From Lepidostoma basale (Eukaryota > Arthropoda > Insecta > Trichoptera > Lepidostomatidae), in the NCBI GenBank assembly GCA_022606425.2, contig JAHDVF020001051.1, positions 1 through 64,000 on the forward strand: a stretch of 64,000 nucleotides of DNA, written 5' to 3'. The position numbers were made by a program, and so were the translations under genes. The notes beneath the pieces are model-generated. The model worked only from the letters and a program-made list of their open reading frames with translations. It was not told where the DNA came from and ran no database searches. Of this stretch, positions 1-11,700 are shown one piece after another (within the stretch, counting starts at the first letter, position 1; each line of letters starts with the position of its first letter).

Positions 1-129
1 CCGCTGGCGTGGAATAGTAATATAGATGATAATACTACAAAAGCCTCCCTTCCCGACTTCCACAACTGTATCCCTCGCCGCTCTGCGCCATTGACCTCCT
101 GCCACTCGTTTAATGTCATCAGACCATCT

Positions 130-430
130 TGCTTGTGATCTGCCAGAATTTGTGTAGCTGTTTTTCTTTCGCCACTCCAGGCCAGAAGATCTTATCACCC
201 GTTGTCCTTGCTTTATGACCGATCCCATTCCATTTAAACATTAGTTATTTTACACGCTGCATCGGCAACTTTGGTCCGATCTTTGATTCATCAATTTTGG
301 GCCCTAGAATTAAAAAAAATAATTTTGAATTGCCATAAGGTGGACACCGAAGAGGCGCATAAGGCAAAATTTAAATTTCCATACAATGAATGAATTACAA
401 CTGTTTTTCACTTGTTTGCTGAAGATATTC
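130..430. repeat. Dispersed repeat block A, copy 1
   Basis: This block recurs, diverged, at about 3218-3430 and 4230-4420. Shared landmarks are CGCCACTCCAGG, CATCCGTTGT (here CACCCGTTGT) and GAAGAGGCGCATA. No coding capacity is recognisable. Probably a decayed transposon piece. Confidence 0.6.
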
Positions 431-487
431 TTCATATAAAAGGCAGTTCATGCTATATGCATAATAATAATTAGGCTAATTTGTCAA

Positions 488-990
488 ATTAACTAACTAA
501 CTAACTAACCATCACGCCGTCTCCCCGAAAGCGTAAGCAGAGAGAATGGACTGTCACACTTTTACTGATGCGGCACTCCATCCTTCTCTTTTCGCCCCGC
601 GGGAGGCGCGGTGTGATTGGTTGCGAACCTCATCGCCACCAATAGGCATCTCCCGCGCACACTTCGATCGTCCAACACCCACAAAATAAATCTAAAACAA
701 ATAATATAAAATACAAGGATATAAAATAAAATAACAAAATAAAAATAATTTTACACAAAATGTTCTTTTTAGACGGTGCACATATTGTCTATTTAATTTA
801 TAATATGTTCCACGTATCCACTGTTTTTTAATTTAGCACATAATGTAATAACACATAATGTTTTTTCGATGTTGCACATGTTGACTTGGACGATCCGGAC
901 ATTTGTGTTTATTTAATTTATGTTACACGTATCCACCATTTTTTAAATTATCTGTAGTAAGGCACTTAACCAGCAAGAACTTGAAAATAA
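488..990 (-). repeat. Composite repeat starting in an RTE-like 3' end, copy 1
   Basis: Starts with (AACT)n, then ACCATCACGCCGT and a GGCAGAGAGAATGGAC-like word. This is the reverse complement of the 3' end of the RTE-like family seen many times in the window. It continues into a shared segment containing CCAATAGGCATCTCCCGCGCAC and CACGTATCCAC. The same composite recurs at 41323-41615. The rest of 660-990 is AT-rich with nothing coding. Confidence 0.6.
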
Positions 991-1085
991 TATTGAAGAA
1001 ATGATTCAAATTGTCATTGGAACAAATGAAAAATTTATTTCTATACCTGTCAAAATTCTTTACAAAAACGATAAAACTAATAAAA

Positions 1086-1300
1086 CCTTTTAATCTGATT
1101 AATTTGTCAAATTAATTAAACTAATCAGATTTTAAAGGTTGGTCATGTTAGAAGTCGGAGGAATCGACATGCGTGTATGACTCGTTGTATGAATGTGGAG
1201 GAAGCTAGAGAGGTTTGCCAGGATAGAGTAGTGTTATGGTCCATTTTCTCTGCCTACCCCTGTGGGGAAACGGCGTGATGGTTTGTTTGTTTGTTTAATT
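1086..1300 (+). mobile_element. 3' fragment of the RTE-like family with preceding hairpin
   Basis: 1086-1138 is an inverted repeat (CTTTTAATCTGATTA against TAATCAGATTTTAAAG). From about 1135 comes the family 3' end: GTTGGTCATGTTAGAAGTCG, then TGTGGAGGAAGCTAGAGAGG, CTCTGCCTACCCCTGTGG, CGGCGTGATGGTTTG and a (GTTT)n tail. A 5'-truncated copy. Confidence 0.65.
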
Positions 1301-1302
1301 TG

Positions 1303-1830
1303 TATAATCGCCGTTTTCGTGAATAGCTCACCTCAAGGGCGCTTTGACATTGTTTTTAGTCATGAAAGGTGCATGTGACAACAGCGAAATCACGATCGTA
1401 GAAACTTAATTTATTGGCTCTGATGTGAATTTCATGACAACAAAATCAAGAATTTTGTTTCTCTAAACATATGAATGTTTTGTGCAAATGTGATATAATA
1501 TTGTTTATTGATATACAGACAACCGTTGTTAACATTTTATGCGATAATTTGAAAAGGTGGGTTTTTAGGTGATATTTAAAGTCTGTCGGATTGTCAATGC
1601 ATCTGAGGCGTGCAGGAAGCATATTTCAGGCGGACGAACCTACTGTGTGAAAGCCCGAGCAACACAAAATTCAGATATACTCGTATAGGTGGCACGTTTG
1701 GGAATGTGCTTAATTATTGTCTATAAACTGTAAATTTAAAAACCTTACCTGAAATTAATAATGGAATTTTCATATATGAATGAAAACTACTAAAAGTAGC
1801 TTATGTGTAATGTAAAATGTAAAAATGTAA
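1303..1830. repeat. Dispersed repeat block B, copy 1
   Basis: Nearly the same sequence recurs at about 3740-4227, from CGCCGTTTTCGTGAATAGCTC to GAAAACTACTAAAAGTAGC, with small indels. Together with block A this gives a local multi-block duplication about 2.4 kb apart. No protein is recognisable. Confidence 0.75.
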
Positions 1831-1938
1831 TGTAAAAATTACTTTTAAGTTGATCAGATTGAAGTTTTTGGTTCGACATCATTATTAAATCATTAGGGAG
1901 TTTATTAAATTCTGTAGAGGCTATAAATTGTAAGGATT

Positions 1939-2262
1939 TTACACTGAATCTAGTTGAACGCAATGCTTCTTATTCTGTGAGCGCGTATCATGTTGGTGTA
2001 CGTCCGTATTGAATATTGGTCGAGTATTAGAGCGCGTTGATGACTTTATTATTTGTATTATAGTTTTAGTGATCTCTAATTTTGGATGGATTTGAAATGG
2101 AATTATTTTCGTCTGAGAATATAGGGCCCTTACATGAGTGTACCACGGTAGACGGAAAATATTTCTAACAGCCCGATTTTTGATCACCTGAATCTCATTA
2201 GCTTTCTTCTTTGTAATAAAGCCCCAAATACAGGAAAGGTAAGACAGATGAGAATGTATCAT
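1939..2262 (-). pseudogene. C-terminal fragment of a jockey/CR1-type reverse transcriptase
   Basis: A 107-residue minus-strand frame contains the post-RT pattern of non-LTR elements: SHLSYLSCIWG, a basic stretch, then VIKNRAVRNIFRLPW and an LYSQTKIIPF segment. In jockey/CR1-type polyproteins this lies between the RT palm/thumb and the C-terminus. There is no endonuclease or RT catalytic core, so it is a 5'-truncated, dead copy. Clade assignment is by pattern only. Confidence 0.6.
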
Positions 2263-2394
2263 GGAGTAGTAAACATAAATTGTCTATATTCTTATGTAAC
2301 GAATTAAACCAATTAATCCAATTTAAACCTGTACATACCATTCCAAATTAGTTCATAAAGATAACAACATTGTATTGTGATACGCATATATCGA

Positions 2395-2515
2395 AGTGTG
2401 GGATCCATCCTCTGGACATGCGAACTCCAGTATCTTCTGCGTTGTTTTCCCCATCCTCTGCACATGCGCAATCCATTATCTTCTGCGTTGTCTTCCCCAT
2501 CCTCAAGCAAATGAA
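2395..2515 (-). repeat. Two-copy ~47 bp tandem repeat in an RT-tail remnant
   Basis: CATCCTCTG(G/C)ACATGCG followed by TATCTTCTGCGTTGT is repeated twice in tandem. On the minus strand it reads WSSHVQRMD-like residues typical of RT C-terminal tails. Confidence 0.4.
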
Positions 2516-3217
2516 ATAACCCGAAATCAATTTCATTATCTTTGAATATTTTAAATCTCAGCATAATGTAGAATTTAATGGTCAAAAATGGAATATTACT
2601 GGACTCTTCTAACTGAGGCAGCTAATGCTGCATATAAGGATATGTTTACCTATCACAGCATTTGTTTTCAGAGAAAAACTAAAACAGCTGAAGTAACTCA
2701 TAGTGTATTTGGGTATGTGTGCTGCTGGAATTACTCAGTGGAATGGAAAATAAAGAAGAATTGCAACATGCAGATGCACCAATATGGCTCATTATCAAAA
2801 TAATTTCAATCCCAATACAAAAATATCCCCATTAGACCAGTGGTCTCTCACAACCAGGCAATTATTTTATCAAAACTTAATATCTAATCCCAAAGATATA
2901 GATTTTCGCCTGCCAGAACAATTTTACATTAAAACAACATTATTAAAATAGATTATACCAATTAACTAATTATTACACAACGAAACGTCATAACCTAAAA
3001 TGACACGTAAGTAAAACGAATAAATTGATATTGTATATCATTAGAACTTTCTTATCGTTGCTGTGGTAATTTTAATATTTCCCTGACCAAAGTACGCGTA
3101 TAAAGAACACCTTTATGTTTGAATTCATCAAATGTCATATTAATTGTATTTTAAATAACTAATTAAAATCATAATAATTAAATAACATTAATAAAATAGC
3201 GCAATACCATTCAAAAT

Positions 3218-4420
3218 TCTGCCAGTTGTTTCTCGCCCGCTACTCCAGGGTGCATCTTATCATCCGTTGTCCCTGCTATATGACCGATTCCATTCCGATC
3301 TCTGATTAATTAATATTGTTTCCTAGAAATAAAAAAAATAATATTGGAATTGGCATAAGGCGGACATCGAAGAGGCGCATATGGCAAATTTTCAACTTCC
3401 ATACAATTAATGAATTCCAAGTGTTCACTAAGCAGTATATTTAAAAAAAATACTCGAGGCTCTTGATCGAGCATTGCAAGAGTTGCGTGGAAATGTGTTA
3501 ATATTATATGTAGGAGATTTTAGAAACTTTACCTGAACGGCAAAAATAACTATCAAAAACTATGCTAATCAATGCAGTTATGATTGTGCTAAAGAAATAA
3601 CAAAAATTTTACAAAAGCATTCATTACAACCAGACTCCTTCATATAAATTGTCTATATTCTTATATATACAAAATAAACCAATTAATTCAAAATTTAAAC
3701 CTGTACATATCAAAATATAAACATTGAACTTACGGAACTGATAATCGCCGTTTTCGTGAATAGCTCACCTCAAGGGCGCTTTGACAATGTTTTTAGTCAT
3801 GAAAGGTGCATGTAACAACAGCGAAATCACGATCGTAGAAACTTACTTTATTGGCTCTGATGTGAATTTCATGGACAACAAAATCAAGAATTTTGTTTCT
3901 CTAAACATATGAATGTTTTGTGCAAATGTGATATAATATTGTTTATTGATATACAGACAACCGTTGTTACCATTTTATGCGATAATTTGAAAAGGTGGGT
4001 TTTTAGGTGAGAATTAAAGTCTGTCGGCTTGTCAATGCATCTGAGGCGTGCAGGAAGCATATTTCAGGCAGCCCGAGCAACACAAAATTCAGATATATAG
4101 GTGGCACGTTTGGGAATGTGCTTAATTATTGTCTATAAACTGTAAATTTAAAAACTTTACCTGAAATTAATAATGGAATTTTCATATATGAATGAAAACT
4201 ACTAAAAGTAGCTTATGTGTAATGTAAAAATGAGCCGGTTTTCATTCGCCACTCCAGGGTACATCTAATTCACTGATCATCCGTTGTTTGATTGATCTAA
4301 TTCCATTTTAACGAAGTTATTTTGCACGCTGCATCGGTAATTTTCGTCCCATCTCTGATCCGTTACTTTATTTTCCTAGAAATAAACGGAAAAAGTCATA
4401 AGAATTGTGTCATTCATTCA
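3218..4420. repeat. Second and third copies of blocks A and B
   Basis: Block A repeats at 3218-3430 and again, more diverged, at 4230-4420. Block B repeats at 3740-4227. A short block at 3025-3110 (GATATTGTATATCATTAGAAC to ACGCGTATAAAGAA) recurs at 4430-4512. The order B-A in the second set suggests duplication of a decayed element rather than chance. Confidence 0.65.
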
Positions 4421-5151
4421 TATTGTAATTCATATTGTATATCATTAGAACTTTCTTACCGTTGCTGTGGTAATGTAACAATTTCCCTGACCAAAGTATG
4501 CGTATAAAGAAAACAGCAAAATAGAATAAACTGAAAATATATTTATGAATTAGAAATATAAATATTATATTATACTTACGGAAGCAAGTTTCTTCATATT
4601 CTTGTAGAGCTTCGACGTCCAATATTTTATATTTTCGCTATCATCCTTTGAAATAACCTGAACAATTTAATTATCATTGAATATTTTTAATCCCAAAAAC
4701 TTCATAACCTAAAAGTACCGAAACTTCATACCTACAAAATATTACGACGTACAGAGATTGTGACAGTTCAGAGACCACGTGACCAATCGAACGGCTAGAA
4801 CTCTAGAAAACGAATATCATTAAGTAATCACCGTCGAACGTAAGAGAAACGAATAAGTTTCAGCCACACGAAAAAATAAAATTTCGTTCATAACCTCAAA
4901 TTGACGCGTAAAAATTATACTCGCCAAAATTAAGAAGTATTATTACCTGTCTGCATTAGTGTACATTAAAATATGGCCAATAAAATATACTGTACCAATT
5001 AAACAACCAATTATTTTAGTACGTAATAAGCAAAACGTATTAAGTATTATACATCCCAAAGTAAAACGCAATATATTGGACTGTCAGAAAGCAAAACACA
5101 TTGTTGCCACTACACAAAATTACATGGAGACTGAATTCTCTCCAGACCGTG

Positions 5152-5219
5152 TCAAACGAATATAGACTCAAAAGATTGATACTCAGGTGATACGAACATT
5201 AAGGTCTATATTCGTTTGC
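5152..5219. repeat. Small inverted repeat
   Basis: CAAACGAATATAGAC at 5153 is matched by GTCTATATTCGTTTG ending at 5219, with about 36 bp between. It could be the ends of a tiny MITE or a chance hairpin. 4420-5150 otherwise holds nothing recognisable. Confidence 0.4.
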
Positions 5220-5397
5220 ACTACGAAAATTTTCAATTAATTGATTAATTTATAAAGTTAATTAGAGCTCGATTAATAACGAAAATATGCCTATGACGAC
5301 CGCTAAATTCCAATTAGTCCATTCCCCAAGATACAGAAGGATCAGCTCAGGAATAACCTCAGAAATAGTCGACACACACCCGGAAGATCGCCTTTTA

Positions 5398-5430
5398 TTT
5401 ATATAGATAGATAGATAGATAGATAGAAGA
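5398..5430. repeat. (ATAG)n microsatellite
   Basis: Perfect ATAG/GATA repeats followed by (GAA)n. Confidence 0.9.
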
Positions 5431-5524
5431 AGAAGAAGATAGATTATATAGATAGATGTATGTACACATAATTTAATTAATTTTTTTAACAAGAAAAATC
5501 TATTCAAGATTTAACTATTATACA

Positions 5525-5800
5525 AACCATTCAAAATGGATTTCTCGTTCCGACCTTCATGTATGGCAGCAAAACATAAAACTGATAAAGGAAGAATATA
5601 AGCCAAATAAATGCTGTAGAGATGAGATCCCTTAGACAGATGTGTGGTAAAACAATGTATGACAGAATTTCAAATCAGGAAGAAATTATTATGAACAATG
5701 ACACGATCAGATGGATGGTGAAAAAATTATTAAGGGTGTACGAACAGCATTAAAATGGTACAGTACATGTCGCGATCTCACTCAAGAGTCGAAGAAATTA
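5525..5800 (+). pseudogene. Decayed RTE-like RT C-terminal fragment
   Basis: Reads [20 protein letters not shown] and YDRISN across frames with stops. These are the hallmarks of the RTE-like family better preserved at 50545-51165. 5800-7035 downstream is AT-rich with no recognisable feature. Confidence 0.6.
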
Positions 5801-8503
5801 AAAAGCAGTTTAGAATGATGGATTTATTATACATAAAAATAAAAACAAACAGAACAGAGAACAAACTTCGATTACAAATTTAAAATATTCAATAATGGAC
5901 AAATAAAAATCATTGTTGATATTTTTCATCAATTTTACTTAATGCAATTATTAATAATCTAAGGAAATACAATATTTAAATAATAGCTAAACATATTACA
6001 CATAATTGACACTTAACTCTAACGTACACAGCGATCACATATGAATAAAAGTAAGTTTTTCTTATTATTTGAATGACCAATGCACTGTTAGGAATATGAC
6101 TCGACCATCTGCGCTACATCAAAGTAAGATGCAAAAGTCTAAATCCGAAATTGTGTTATGTGATCAAAGCAGCTTTGGGTTTCAACAAATTCAATAATTG
6201 TTGAAATATTATCATTTTACTACAAAATTTTTCGTTTATACCAGTTTACATCATTTACTATATCTGAAAAAATTACAACATTTGGAAAAAAAAATTGGGG
6301 GTGCATGAGATATAAATGGGGGTCCACCAGATGGTTCAATTAAATTGAAGCCGAATATTGAAATTTTGATATCATCATCCATTGATTTATTTGTGTTTTT
6401 ATTTTATGCATAAACAGTGATTTGCCGAATGCGCCCCAAACAACTGATTGTCAAAAACGTTAACATTTTGTAAACAGAAGTTTGCTCGCCTTTATTGGTA
6501 TAATGTAAATTAACACACAAATCTCAATTAATATTGATTGACGAACACGGATTATCAACATTGGACATTTGAATGAATTTCTATTCTTTTTTTAGAGATT
6601 AGAACTTAATTAAGTTGTTCATATAAACAAAATAAGTTGGCCCCCTTGACAGAACTCCCGAGGAGATCAGTCAACACGCAGCCAATCCCACAGTGCTCAC
6701 TCTTCCGGTAATGCCCTTGTATATAGCACATAATATTAAGGACAGTCTTTTTTATTTAAACAAGGCAAAATCTGGATATCATCAAGAAAGAGTACGAGAA
6801 TATTTTGAATACAAGACAGGAGAGCGAGAGAGGAATATTTCTCTGAATTTTGTTCTGATTCTGTATGACAGAAGTGCAGAAAACAAAAGGAGTCAATTGA
6901 ATAAACTTGAAAAAATGTTACCTTCATGTAATGTAATGCATGTAATGTTACATTTTTGATAATTATCTCATAGATTAGCCAAAAACAGTTTTTTGTCATT
7001 TCTGAAGAAATAGGTTATTTGAGATACCGGGGTTTTCATCTAGGGGTGCGAAAAAGTCAACACAACAGATAAAGATTCTAAGAAGACAAGATACAGAGGA
7101 TGTCGTGCCGGCAGGAAAGAAAAACGACCGACTCTCTCCGTATCAAGTGCAGAAACAACCTAATGCAGCTGAAAACTCCAGGAGCTAAGAAAGATTGCGA
7201 TGAAGCATCGGATTTCTTCCTAAACCGAGTGAGCCTGTTGCTGATGAAGGATATTTCTATGGATCAACTCCAACGTGGGTGTATGTAATTTTTTTTAAAA
7301 CAAATCGCCTCTGCGAGTTTTCATTGCCGGGTTCTACGGTACGGTGGAAGAATCCGAACTCGATCTCCCGGAGGTCATGATTGAGCATGCCTTCTCATTT
7401 CTAACATATGATGAAGTCGCTAAAAACATAATTATTTGTAAAGACTTCGATCCAGAGAAGGACAAAAAAAGGCTATTTGTGTTGAAAAACGCTACAATGT
7501 TTACAAGTTAGAAGGATGCGAATTAAAGCAAATCGCCTCTGCCAGTTTTCTTTGCCGGGTTCAACGATACGGTGGAAGAATCTGAACTCAATCTCCCGGG
7601 GGTCATGATCGAGTATGTCTTCTCATTCCTCACGTATGATGAAGCGTTCGATCCAGAGAAGGAAAAAAAAGTCAACACAACAGATAAAGATTCTAAGAAG
7701 ACAAGATACAGAGGATGTCGTGCCGGCAGGAAAGAAAAACGACCGACTCTCTCCGTATCAAGTGCAGAAACAACCTAATGCAGCTGAAAACTTCAGAAGC
7801 TAAGAAAGATTGCGATGAAGCATCGGATTTCTTCCTAAACCGAGTGAGCCTGTTGCTGATGAAGGATATTTCTATGGATCAACTCCAACGTGGGTGTATG
7901 TAATTTTTTTTAAAACAAATCGCCTCTGCGAGTTTTCTTTGCGGGTTCTACGGTACGGTGGAAGAATCCGAACTCGATCTCCCGGATGTCATGATTGAGC
8001 ATGCCTTCTCATTTCTAACATATGATGAAGTCGCTAAAAACATAATTATTTGTAAAGACTTCGATCCAGAGAAGGACAAAAAAAGGCTATTTGTGTTGAA
8101 AAACGCTACAATGTTTACAAGTTAGAAGGATGCGAATTAAAGCAAATCGCCTCTGCCAGTTTTCTTTGCCGGGTTCAACGATACGGTGGAAGAATCTGAA
8201 CTCAATCTCCCGGGGGTCATGATCGAGTATGTCTTCTCATTCCTCACGTATGATGAAGTGTTCGATCCAGAGAAGGAAAAAAAAGTCAACACAACAGATA
8301 AAGATTCTAAGAAGACAAGATACAGAGGATGTCGTGCCGGCAGGAAAGAAAAACGACCGACTCTCTCCGTATCATGTGCAGAAACAACCTAATGCAGCTG
8401 AAAACTTCAGAAGCTAAGAAAGATTGCGATGAAGCATCGGATTTCTTCCTAAACCGAGTGAGCCTGTTGCTGATGAAGGATATTTCTATGGATCATCTCC
8501 AAC

Positions 8504-8713
8504 GTGGGTGTATGTAATTTTTTTAAAAACAAATCGCCTCTGCGCGTTTTCTTTGCCGGGTTCTACGGTACGGTGGAAGAATCCGAACTCGATCTCCCGG
8601 AGGTCATGATTGAGCATGCCTTCTCATTTCTAACATATGATGAAGTCGCTAAAAACATAATTATTTGTAAGGACTTCGATCCAGAGAAAGACAAAAAAGG
8701 CTATTTGTGTTGA
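8504..8713 (+). pseudogene. F-box motif fragment (example of half-unit A)
   Basis: Representative coding piece of the array. The core LPEVMIEHAFSFLTYDEVAK then IIICKDF fits the F-box consensus (LP, hydrophobic helix, SFL, D/E, then VCK-like). The SFLxYDE plus CK spacing recalls FBXO28-type F-boxes. F-box proteins bind Skp1 in SCF ubiquitin ligases. In this copy one fewer A in the A-run shifts the frame so GYLC follows; another frame then reads VEKRYNVYKLEG, also reminiscent of the region after the FBXO28 F-box. No copy has one long frame, so I treat the units as gene fragments. Family assignment is by motif only. Confidence 0.5.
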
Positions 8714-11700
8714 AAAACGCTACAACGTATATAAATTAGAAGGACGCGAATTAAAGCAAATCGCCTCTGCCAGTTTTCTTTGCCGGGTTCAACGATACGG
8801 TGGAAGAATCTGAACTCAATCTCCCGGGGGTCATGATCGAGTATGTCTTCTCATTCCTCACGTATGATGAAGTGTTCGATCCAGAGAAGGAAAAAAAAGT
8901 CAACACAACAGATAAAGATTCTAAGAAGACAAGATACAGAGGATGTCGTGCCGGCAGGAAAGAAAAACGACCGACTCTCTCCGTATCAAGTGCAGAAACA
9001 ACCTAATGCAGCTGAAAACTCCAGGAGCTAAGAAAGATTGCGATGAAGCATCGGATTTCTTCCTAAACCGAGTGAGCCTGTTGCTGATGAAGGATATTTC
9101 TATGGATCAACTCCAACGTGGGTGTATGTAATTTTTTTTAAAACAAATCGCATCTGCGAGTTTTCTTTGCCGGGTTCTACGGTACGGTGGAAGAATCCGA
9201 ACTCGATCTCCCGGAGGTCATGATTGAGCATGCCTTCTCATTTCTAACATATGATGAAGTCGCTAAAAACATAATTATTTGTAAAGACTTCGATCCAGAG
9301 AAGGACAAAAAAAGGCTATTTGTGTTGAAAAACGCTACAATGTTTACAAGTTAGAAGGATGCGAATTAAAGCAAATCGCCTCTGCCAGTTTTCTTTGCCG
9401 GGTTCAACGATACGGTGGAAGAATCTGAACTCAATCTCCCGGGGGTCATGATCGAGTATGTCTTCTCATTCCTCACGTATGATGAAGTGTTCGATCCAGA
9501 GAAGGAAAAAAAAGTCAACACAACAGATAAAGATTCTAAGAAGACAAGATACAGAGGATGTCGTGCCGGCAGGAAAGAAAAACGACCGACTCTCTCCGTA
9601 TCAAGTGCAGAAACAACCTAATGCAGCTGAAAACTTCAGAAGCTAAGAAAGATTGCGATGAAGCATCGGATTTCTTCCTAAACCGAGTGAGCCTGTTGCT
9701 GATGAAGGATATTTCTATGGATCAACTCCAACGTGGGTGTATGTAATTTTTTAAAAACAAATCGCCTCTGCGCGTTTTCTTTGCCGGGTTCTACGGTACG
9801 GTGGAAGAATCCGAACTCGATCTCCCGGAGGTCATGATTGAGCATGCCTTCTCATTTCTAACATATGATGAAGTCGCTAAAAACATAATTATTTGTAAAG
9901 ACTTCGATCCAGAGAAGGACAAAAAAAGGCTATTTGTGTTGAAAAACGATACAATGTTTACAAGTTAGAAGGATGCGAATTAAAGCAAATCGCCTCTGCC
10001 AGTTTTCTTTGCCGGGTTCAACGATACGGTGGAAGAATCTGAACTCAATCTCCCGGGGGTCATGATCGAGTATGTCTTCTCATTCCTCACGTATGATGAA
10101 GTGTTCGATCCAGAGAAGGAAAAAAAAGTCAACACAACAGATAAAGATTCTAAGAAGACAAGATACAGAGGATGTCGTGCCGGCAGGAAAGAAAAACGAC
10201 CGACTCTCTCCGTATCAAGTGCAGAAACAACCTAATGCAGCTGAAAACTTCAGAAGCTAAGAAAGATTGCGATGAAGCATCGGATTTCTTCCTAAACCGA
10301 GTGAGCCTGTTGCTGATGAAGGATATTTCTATGGATCAACTCCAACGTGGGTGTATGTAATTTTTTTTAAAACAAATCGCCTCTGCGAGTTTTCTTTGCC
10401 GGGTTCTACGGTACGGTGGAAGAATCCGAACTCGATCTCCCGGAGGTCATGATTGAGCATGCCTTCTCATTTCTAACATATGATGAAGTCGCTAAAAACA
10501 TAATTATTTGTAAAGACTTCGATCCAGAGAAGGACAAAAAAAGGCTATTTGTGTTGAAAAACGCTACAATGTTTACAAGTTAGAAGGATGCGAATTAAAG
10601 CAAATCGCCTCTGCCAGTTTTCTTTGCCGGGTTCAACGATACGGTGGAAGAATCTGAACTCAATCTCCTGGGGGTCATGATCGAGTATGTCTTCTCATTC
10701 CTCACGTATGATGAAGTGTTCGATCCAGAGAAGGAAAAAAAAGTCAACACAACAGATAAAGATTCTAAGAAGACAAGATACAGAGGATGTCGTGCCGGCA
10801 GGAAAGAAAAACGACCGACTCTCTCCGTATCAAGTGCAGAAACAACCTAATGCAGCTGAAAACTCCAGGAGCTAAGAAAGATTGCGATGAAGCATCGGAT
10901 TTCTTCCTAAACCGAGTGAGCCTGTTGCTGATGAAGGATATTTCTATGGATCAACTACAACGTGGGTGTATGTAATTTTTTTTAAAACAAATCGCATCTG
11001 CGAGTTTTCTTTGCCGGGTTCTACGGTACGGTGGAAGAATCCGAACTCGATCTCCCGGAGGTCATGATTGAGCATGCCTTCTCATTTCTAACATATGATG
11101 AAGTCGCTAAAAACATAATTATTTGTAAGGACTTCGATCCAGAGAAGGACAAAAAAAGGCTATTTGTGTTGAAAAACGCTACAATGTGTATAAATTAGAA
11201 GGACGCGAATTAAAGCAAATCGCCTCTGCCAGTTTTCTTTGCCGGGTTCAACGATACGGTGGAAGAATCTGAACTCAATCTCCCGGGGGTCATGATCGAG
11301 TATGTCTTCTCATTCCTCACGTATGATGAAGTGTTCGATCCACGAAAAAAGTCAACACAACAGATAAAGATTCTAAGAAGACAAGATACAGAGGATGTCG
11401 TGCCGGCAGGAAAGAAAAACGACCGACTCTCTCCGTATCAAGTGCAGAAACAACCTAATGCAGCTGAAAACTCCAGGAGCTAAGAAAGATTGCGATGAAG
11501 CATCGGATTTCTTCCTAAACCGAGTGAGCCTGTTGCTGATGAAGGATATTTCTATGGATCAACTCCAACGTGGGTGTATGTAATTTTTTTTAAAACAAAT
11601 CGCATCTGCGAGTTTTCTTTGCCGGGTTCTACGGTACGGTGGAAGAATCCGAACTCGATCTCCCGGAGGTCATGATTGAGCATGCCTTCTCATTTCTAAC

